From Planctomycetota bacterium (GTDB lineage: Bacteria > Planctomycetota > Phycisphaerae > WQYP01): DNA of 6,414 bases. Under the pieces are notes generated by a model that saw only the letters and a list, made by a program, of their open reading frames with translations, was not told where the DNA came from and searched no databases. The DNA lies in assembly GCA_021818565.1 (NCBI GenBank), contig JAKATV010000351.1:1-6414 (forward strand), in the 5' to 3' direction. Each line of letters begins with the position of its first letter. Within the stretch, counting starts at the first letter, position 1. The translations under genes were made by a program, and so were the position numbers. Below, piece by piece: positions 1-4,038 of this stretch.

Positions 1-34
1 GCCGGAAATCACTTCTGCCCGCAGAATACGCGAT

Positions 35-1240
35 ATGCACAATGTGAAATCAGCCCGACATGAATCGCCTCACGGAATGCTGCTCTCCAGCGGGCCGGAA
101 CTTCAGGCGTTATGTGAGCAACTGAAAACCGCGGCGGCTTTCGGCATTGATACCGAGTTTATCGGCGAAACCTCGTATATCCCCATCCTCTGCCTGATCC
201 AGATTTCCATCGGAGATCAGGTGCACCTTGTTGATCCTATGGCCATCGACGATCTTTCCCCTTTACTTGCGCTTATGACCGATCCAGCCGTTGTAAAAAT
301 TTGTCACGCCGGCGAGCAGGATTTGGCCATCCTCGCGCAGCGCGCCGGTGCCCGGCCCGCCAACGTCATGGATACGCAGGTCCTGGCTGGATTGGTCGGC
401 CTGGGCTATCCGCTTTCTTATGCCCGACTCGTTGAATATTTCTGCGGCGTAACGTTGGCCAAAGCCCACACGTATAGTGCCTGGGACCGCCGTCCGCTGT
501 CACCGGCTCAACATGAATACGCCATTGATGATGTCAAATATCTATCCGCTATTTACGCGGCCCTTTCGCAACGCCTGTCTTCCCACAAGCGCCACGCCTG
601 GGCCACGGCGGCGTGCGAGGAACGCTGCGACGCCGCGGTGCGGCCCAATGATCCGCAGTTGGCGTATCTGAAACTTAAGGCACCCCGCAGTATGAATCCG
701 CTGCAGTTGGCCGCACTGCGTGAACTATGTGCCTGGCGTGAACAATTGGCTTTCGAACATGATTTACCTGCCCGCACCATGCTGCCGGATAACGTCCTGC
801 GGGATATCGCCAAGCAATTGCCATCCAGAGCCTCAAGCCTTAATAACATTAAAGATTTCCCGTCGCGTGAATTAGCCTCGTATGCGGAATTTATTGTGTC
901 GCTTATTGCGCGCCTAAAAAATCAACCCGAATCCGCCTTTCCACCCGCCGCCGATGAAATCGACGAATCCCCGGATGCTCGCGTGTTTGGCGAAACCGCC
1001 TGGGCGCTGGCCCAAACCATTTGCCTTGCTAACCATGTCAGCACCGCTCTGGTCGCTTCTCAAACCGACGTACTGGAGTTCGCGCATCTGCTGCGCGCCG
1101 GCAAACCCCTGACCAATCATAAACTTGCCGGCGGATGGCGGCATGAATGCCTTGGAAAAGCGTTGCGGGAATGTCTGACCGCGCATCGCTCCATTACCCT
1201 TAGCTGCCGCAATGGTGTTCTTGAACCTTTGACACAGTGA
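35..1240 (+). CDS. rnd: Ribonuclease D, 3'-5' exoribonuclease with HRDC domain
   Basis: RNase D is a cytoplasmic DEDD-superfamily exonuclease that trims 3' ends of tRNA precursors and other small RNAs using two metal ions. The catalytic set is visible: D39 and E41 in DTEF (Exo I), D96 in HAGEQDL (Exo II), and Y162 with D166 in YAIDD (Exo III), which makes it the DEDDy subtype. Other family marks are LCLIQI at 52-57 and SAWDRRPLS at 148-156. Residues about 221-293 fit an HRDC helical domain, and about 320-385 resemble the second C-terminal helical region of RNase D. At 401 aa it is slightly longer than the ~375 aa E. coli enzyme. The start is uncertain. The frame is open to the window edge, no clear Shine-Dalgarno precedes the ATG at 35, and the ATG at 77 (M15) fits the family N-terminus better. 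The next gene begins 9 bp after the stop. Confidence 0.93.
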   Translation: MHNVKSARHESPHGMLLSSGPELQALCEQLKTAAAFGIDTEFIGETSYIPILCLIQISIGDQVHLVDPMAIDDLSPLLALMTDPAVVKICHAGEQDLAILAQRAGARPANVMDTQVLAGLVGLGYPLSYARLVEYFCGVTLAKAHTYSAWDRRPLSPAQHEYAIDDVKYLSAIYAALSQRLSSHKRHAWATAACEERCDAAVRPNDPQLAYLKLKAPRSMNPLQLAALRELCAWREQLAFEHDLPARTMLPDNVLRDIAKQLPSRASSLNNIKDFPSRELASYAEFIVSLIARLKNQPESAFPPAADEIDESPDARVFGETAWALAQTICLANHVSTALVASQTDVLEFAHLLRAGKPLTNHKLAGGWRHECLGKALRECLTAHRSITLSCRNGVLEPLTQ

Positions 1241-1249
1241 GTTCTGGCC

Positions 1250-3103
1250 ATGTGTGGTTTTGCCGGAATTATTCAATGGAATTCCCCCGCTGACAAGTCC
1301 GCCATTTCTGACGCCACACTTGATACTGTTGACCAACTTCTCGCTCATCGCGGCCCGGACGGCACCGGCCGCTGGCGCGACCCCCACAACCCCGCCTGCG
1401 TTTTATTGCACCGCCGCTTAAGCATTGTTGACATCGCCGGCGGCAGACAACCGATGGGCAATGAAGATCAGAGTGTGCAGGTGGTTTTCAACGGCGAAAT
1501 TTACAATCATCGGGACTTGCGGTCGCAATTAAAACAATTGGGGCACAGCTTTGCCAGTGATCACAGCGATACGGAAGTTCTAGTGCATGGCTGGGAACAA
1601 TGGAATTCAGCCATGCTGGAAAAATTGACCGGCATGTTCGCCTTCGCCCTTTGGGACACCCGTAGCCGGACGCTGTTTTTGGCCCGTGATCGTATGGGGC
1701 AAAAGCCGCTGTTTTATCAATCCGCGGACAATGGGCTTTATTTCGCCAGCACACTTCTTGCGCTGCGGGCGCTGGGTGCCCGGGCCGTGGTATCAACGCG
1801 GTCCGTGGCGGGGTATCTGGCGCATGGCTACCTGCCGCCGCCATGTACCATTTATGACAGCATTTTTCAATTATCCCCCGGGGAATGTTTAACCGCCCGC
1901 CAGGATCAACTCCACCGGCAATATTATTGGCAGCCCGCTGTGTCGGCGTCGAATGCGCCGGCATCGGACGGTGCGGATATTTCAGCGGTTATCAGCGCCG
2001 CGGTTGCTTCCCAAATGCACGCAGACGTTCCCATGGCGTGTTTTCTTTCGGGTGGAATTGATTCGACGATCATCGCCGGACTTATGCAACGCCACGCCGC
2101 GAGGATTGGCCTAGATCGCATTAATACCATCAGTATCGGCTTTGCCGAGGCGGCCTTTGATGAAACCTATTTTGCCCAGATCGCGGCCCGCCATATTGGC
2201 TCGCAGCATCACACCTTTCAGGTAAGCGCCGGTGCCGATGTTATGCAGACTCTGCAATGGCTGATGCGTTATACGCTGGGTCAGCCCTTTGCCGATTCCT
2301 CTATTTTGCCTACGTACTATCTGGCGAATTGCGCCCGCATGGTCGCCCCCTGCGCCATCAGTGGTGACGGCGGGGATGAGCTTTTTGGCGGGTATGACCG
2401 CTATCGTGCCATACAACTCATTACCGCGGCACCCGGGTTATCGCGGGTTCTGGCGAATGCCGCCATGCTTGTAAATCCGCAACCACGCACACGCCGGTTC
2501 GCTGCCGCAACCCAGCAAACCTCCTGGCCGCTACGCTACGCCGCATTAACCAGACTATTTTTCCCAACGGATATTCACACGTTGCTGCCGGGACTTTCGG
2601 AGGATGATTTCCTGTTAGCGTGGCCCGCCGCGCGGGAAAAGTTATCTGATGCGGCGCGCGGTGCCATGCAGCTTGATCAGCGGCATTATTTACCGGGCGA
2701 TGTCCTGTGGAAAGTGGATAGCGCGTCCATGGCCAACGCTCTGGAAGTTCGCAGCCCATTTTTGGATCACCACGTGACAGCCTGCGCCGCCGCCATACCC
2801 ACGGCAGAACTGCTGAATTACCGCAGCGGAAAGCTGGCACTCAAAAACAGTTTCCCCGACCTACTTCCACCAGTCATATCCCGGCGCTCCAAACAGGGCT
2901 TTGGTTTACCCATCGGCCAATGGTTCCGCCAACAGTTGCGTGAACCTCTGCACGACCTGTTAATTTCCAAAACGGGATTTTTCCAGTCCGCCGAAAGCCA
3001 GAGGTTTTTGCAGAAGCTGCTGCAAGAACATCAGCAATCCCACCGCGATCACACCCATCGCCTGTTCGCCTGCCTGATGCTGGAATTATGGCATCAGGGG
3101 TAG
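1250..3103 (+). CDS. asnB: Asparagine synthetase, glutamine-hydrolysing (AsnB type)
   Basis: The expected reaction is aspartate + glutamine + ATP to asparagine + glutamate + AMP + PPi, in the cytoplasm. The N-terminal class II glutamine amidotransferase domain (about 2-190) has nucleophile C2 right after the start Met, which fixes this start. It also has HRGPDG at 33-38, HRRLSIVD at 54-61, FNGEIYN at 80-86 and D107 in SDTEV. The C-terminal synthetase domain has the PP-loop SGGIDST at 267-273, SGDGGDELFGGY at 371-382, KVD at 488-490, EVRSPFLDH at 499-507 and KQGFGLPIGQW at 548-558. The 617 aa length is usual for the family and no key residue is missing. There is no strong Shine-Dalgarno (only a weak AGTGAG across the rnd stop) and the gap is 9 bp, so translation may be coupled to rnd. 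Paralogues of this family also amidate sugars or peptides in cell-surface clusters. Nothing here points to such a cluster, but the exact substrate is inferred. Confidence 0.93.
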   Translation: MCGFAGIIQWNSPADKSAISDATLDTVDQLLAHRGPDGTGRWRDPHNPACVLLHRRLSIVDIAGGRQPMGNEDQSVQVVFNGEIYNHRDLRSQLKQLGHSFASDHSDTEVLVHGWEQWNSAMLEKLTGMFAFALWDTRSRTLFLARDRMGQKPLFYQSADNGLYFASTLLALRALGARAVVSTRSVAGYLAHGYLPPPCTIYDSIFQLSPGECLTARQDQLHRQYYWQPAVSASNAPASDGADISAVISAAVASQMHADVPMACFLSGGIDSTIIAGLMQRHAARIGLDRINTISIGFAEAAFDETYFAQIAARHIGSQHHTFQVSAGADVMQTLQWLMRYTLGQPFADSSILPTYYLANCARMVAPCAISGDGGDELFGGYDRYRAIQLITAAPGLSRVLANAAMLVNPQPRTRRFAAATQQTSWPLRYAALTRLFFPTDIHTLLPGLSEDDFLLAWPAAREKLSDAARGAMQLDQRHYLPGDVLWKVDSASMANALEVRSPFLDHHVTACAAAIPTAELLNYRSGKLALKNSFPDLLPPVISRRSKQGFGLPIGQWFRQQLREPLHDLLISKTGFFQSAESQRFLQKLLQEHQQSHRDHTHRLFACLMLELWHQG

Positions 3104-3139
3104 CGGGCGCGGTTGCGGGGGCAACGAGCACGCAGAAGT

Positions 3140-3219
3140 CAGGAGTTGGGGCTCGCAGAAAAGGTGTCAGGTACCTTTATTAGGATGAGGTTTGCCACGC
3201 CCGGTTTGCCAGGAGTTGG
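3140..3219 (+). repeat. Short direct repeats with 7-bp-multiple spacing
   Basis: CAGGAGTTGG occurs at 3140-3149 and again at 3210-3219, exactly 70 bp apart. GGTTTGCCA occurs at 3189-3197 and 3203-3211, 14 bp apart. Both spacings are multiples of seven. CAGAAGT (3133-3139) sits directly in front of the first CAGGAGT as a near copy. This looks like a decayed heptamer array of the same kind as those downstream, here in the orientation complementary to the array at 3827-3847. The repeats are seen directly; the common origin is inferred. Confidence 0.5.
3160..3178 (+). repeat. REP-like imperfect palindrome
   Basis: AAAGGT (3160-3165) pairs with ACCTTT (3173-3178) across a 7-base loop, and an 8-bp perfect palindrome, AGGTACCT (3169-3176), overlaps the right arm. 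I recall this AAGGTGTCAGGTACCTT-like sequence as a recurrent intergenic element in several bacterial phyla, sometimes near REP-associated tyrosine transposases. That association comes from memory and is not shown here. No transposase gene lies in the window. It could act as a weak terminator, but the stem is short and the T-run poor. Confidence 0.45.
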
Positions 3220-3228
3220 AACGGGGAC

Positions 3229-3256
3229 TTGAAAACAGTGTAAAAGCAAGTAGGAT
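3229..3256 (+). promoter_or_regulatory. Sigma-70-type promoter of tRNA-Lys
   Basis: A -35 box TTGAAA (3229-3234) and a -10 box TAGGAT (3251-3256) are separated by 16 bp. Transcription would start near 3262-3264, leaving about six leader bases before the tRNA 5' end. Hexamer quality, spacing and position directly upstream of a stable RNA gene support it. It also suggests that the tRNA does not depend on read-through from rnd-asnB. Confidence 0.6.
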
Positions 3257-3268
3257 AGAGGCTCTGAA

Positions 3269-3341
<73 letters not shown>

Positions 3342-3392
3342 TTAAAAAACATCAATAAAAAAGTTGAGTTCTGGCATACGACGGAGGGCGCT

Positions 3393-3434
3393 TGGAGCTT
3401 GGAATCTGGAACCTGGAACCTGGAACCTGGAATA
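3393..3434 (+). repeat. TGGAACC heptamer tandem array
   Basis: Six consecutive 7-bp units start with TGGA at 3393, 3400, 3407, 3414, 3421 and 3428. Three are exactly TGGAACC (3407-3427). The outer units are the variants TGGAGCT, TGGAATC and TGGAATA. The invariant TGGA with drifting last three bases resembles the heptanucleotide short tandem repeats known from cyanobacterial intergenic DNA. No coding role is apparent. Confidence 0.8.
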
Positions 3435-3484
3435 CAGCGGGGGCCGCAGTAGTCTTCGCCTGCCGAGAAAAGCACAAAGCGCAA

Positions 3485-3520
3485 CACTTCCGTATTTTAC
3501 GTGTTCGCTGGGCGGAAGTG
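3485..3520 (+). repeat. 8-bp inverted repeat
   Basis: CACTTCCG (3485-3492) is matched exactly by CGGAAGTG (3513-3520) across a 20-base spacer. The spacer can nest a small CGTA/TACG hairpin (3491-3494 with 3498-3501), but this overlaps the left arm. No T-run follows, so it does not look like an intrinsic terminator. It could be a protein-binding site, the trace of a mobile element, or chance. Confidence 0.4.
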
Positions 3521-3543
3521 CAGGTGAGAGCGGCGTAGATCCA

Positions 3544-3570
3544 CAGATTTCGCCGATTACTCAGATTAAC
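3544..3570 (+). repeat. GATT 9-bp periodic repeat
   Basis: Three 9-bp units, CAGATTTCG, CCGATTACT and CAGATTAAC, place GATT at 3546, 3555 and 3564. CCACAGAT occurs just upstream (3541-3548) and again at 3584-3591, after the G8 run. I recall similar ACAGATTAC-type strings as common intergenic filler in several bacterial groups; this is from memory. Confidence 0.55.
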
Positions 3571-3671
3571 GAGGGGGGGGTAGCCACAGATCACTGAGGG
3601 CGTAGAGACGGGGGAGGACGCGGCGTTGTGCTTCAACGGCCACGGATCGATATCTCTTGATTTCGGAAAAG

Positions 3672-3699
3672 TCAGTGGTCCATGATCCATGATCATTGG
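3672..3699 (+). repeat. TCCATGA heptamer tandem array
   Basis: Four 7-bp units start at 3672 (TCAGTGG), 3679 and 3686 (both TCCATGA) and 3693 (TCATTGG). The centre is exact and the flanks are degenerate, the same architecture as the array at 3393-3434 but with an unrelated unit. Confidence 0.65.
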
Positions 3700-3732
3700 C
3701 GTGCGATTCGAGATTCCAATTTAAGTATTGAT

Positions 3733-3770
3733 CAGTACGTTCAGTATTTAACAGTAAGTGCAGTGGATGG
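3733..3770 (+). repeat. Loose CAGT repeat, 9-10 bp period
   Basis: CAGT recurs at 3733, 3742, 3752 and 3761, with spacings of 9, 10 and 9 bp. The bases between are only loosely alike (for example CAGTACGTT and CAGTAAGTG). It may be a decayed tandem array or a chance series. Confidence 0.3.
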
Positions 3771-3826
3771 AGGAATCAGCGGGTTTGCCTACTAAGCAAG
3801 ATAGGAGCGGGATCGCTGCTGAAGCC

Positions 3827-3847
3827 TTCTAACTTCCAATTCCTAAC
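3827..3847 (+). repeat. TTCTAAC heptamer tandem array
   Basis: Three clear 7-bp units, TTCTAAC, TTCCAAT and TCCTAAC, start at 3827, 3834 and 3841. Weaker in-phase units may continue to 3861 (TCATCGC, TTCTTCC). The reverse complement gives GTTAGGA/ATTGGAA/GTTAGAA units, which closely resemble the AGAAGTC and AGGAGTT units at 3134-3147 upstream of the tRNA. The same repeat family therefore seems to occur in both orientations around tRNA-Lys. Confidence 0.6.
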
Positions 3848-3936
3848 TCATCGCTTCTTCCTGGGGTACAGGTTTGGGATTCACGTAATGGCGGAGAATT
3901 GCCGATAATAATTGTTGTGAAACGCGGATTTTTCGG

Positions 3937-3965
3937 TTTTGCTTGCCTGGGTACTTGATTATAGT
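3937..3965 (+). promoter_or_regulatory. Possible clpC promoter
   Basis: A -10-like TATAGT (3960-3965) has a weak -35-like TTTTGC (3937-3942) at 17-bp spacing. It would start transcription near 3972 and give a leader of about 67 bases. The -10 is good and the -35 poor, so it may need an activator or another sigma factor. No CIRCE-type or CtsR-type operator, both typical for heat-shock genes, was found. Confidence 0.3.
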
Positions 3966-3994
3966 GCTCTGCTATCCGTAGAATTCACAAGGTT

Positions 3995-4019
3995 GCGGAT
4001 ATCCGCCGATGGTGCGGAT
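3995..4019 (+). promoter_or_regulatory. Palindrome and leader hairpin upstream of clpC
   Basis: GCGGAT/ATCCGC (3995-4006) is a perfect 12-bp palindrome. A further GCGGAT lies at 4014-4019 and another at 3924-3929. In RNA, ATCCGC (4001-4006) can pair with GCGGAT (4014-4019) over a 7-base loop, and TATCCG (3973-3978) can pair with CGGATA (3996-4001). The site lies between the candidate promoter and the clpC ribosome binding site, so it could be a dimeric repressor operator or a leader RNA structure. Both roles are inferred. Confidence 0.4.
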
Positions 4020-4028
4020 GGCGCTCCC

Positions 4029-4033
4029 AGGAG
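4029..4033 (+). promoter_or_regulatory. Ribosome binding site of clpC
   Basis: AGGAG lies 5 bp before the ATG at 4039 and supports that start. It is the only strong Shine-Dalgarno among the three protein genes here. CTCC (4024-4027) lies just upstream as a partial complement, but it is too close for a local hairpin. Confidence 0.7.
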
Positions 4034-4038
4034 TATTT

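Larger units (their letters stand above)
3104..3268 (+). other. Spacer between asnB and tRNA-Lys
   Basis: This spacer has no credible open frame. It holds a REP-like palindrome (3160-3178), two copies of CAGGAGTTGG (3140-3149 and 3210-3219), two copies of GGTTTGCCA (3189-3197 and 3203-3211), and the tRNA promoter near its right end. I found no convincing rho-independent terminator for asnB. The only GC hairpin (GTTGC 3112-3116 with GCAAC 3121-3125) lacks a following T-run. Confidence 0.6.
3342..4038 (+). other. Repeat-rich intergenic region between tRNA-Lys and clpC
   Basis: About 700 bp lack a gene I can support on either strand. The short open frames here translate repeat units (WNLEPGTWNLE-like strings) and have no family features. 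From left to right it holds an A-rich stretch after the tRNA, a TGG-type heptamer array, a GC hairpin (GCGG 3437-3440 with CCGC 3444-3447), an 8-bp inverted repeat, a GATT 9-bp array, a run of eight G (3573-3580), a TCCATGA heptamer array, a CAGT series, a TTCTAAC heptamer array and the clpC control region. No structured RNA family was recognised. Confidence 0.65.

Noticed and set aside
914..1387. Minus-strand 157-codon open frame over the rnd-asnB junction
   Set aside because: It is antisense to two clear genes and shows no motif or start signal of its own.
3112..3125. GTTGC/GCAAC hairpin after asnB as a terminator
   Set aside because: A five-base stem with a GGGG loop and no T-run after it does not meet the pattern of an intrinsic terminator.
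3393..3434. CRISPR array
   Set aside because: The 7-bp units are directly adjacent without spacers. There are no 20-40 bp repeats and no cas gene nearby.
3352..3696. Open frames on both strands over the heptamer arrays
   Set aside because: The peptides just echo the repeats (WNLEPGTWNLE, FQVPGSRFQIP). They have no domain, no ribosome binding site and no codon bias like the real genes.
3861..4038. CIRCE or CtsR heat-shock operator before clpC
   Set aside because: Neither TTAGCACTC-N9-GAGTGCTAA nor the GGTCAAA-type CtsR repeat is present; the GTGCTC at 3964-3969 has no matching second arm.
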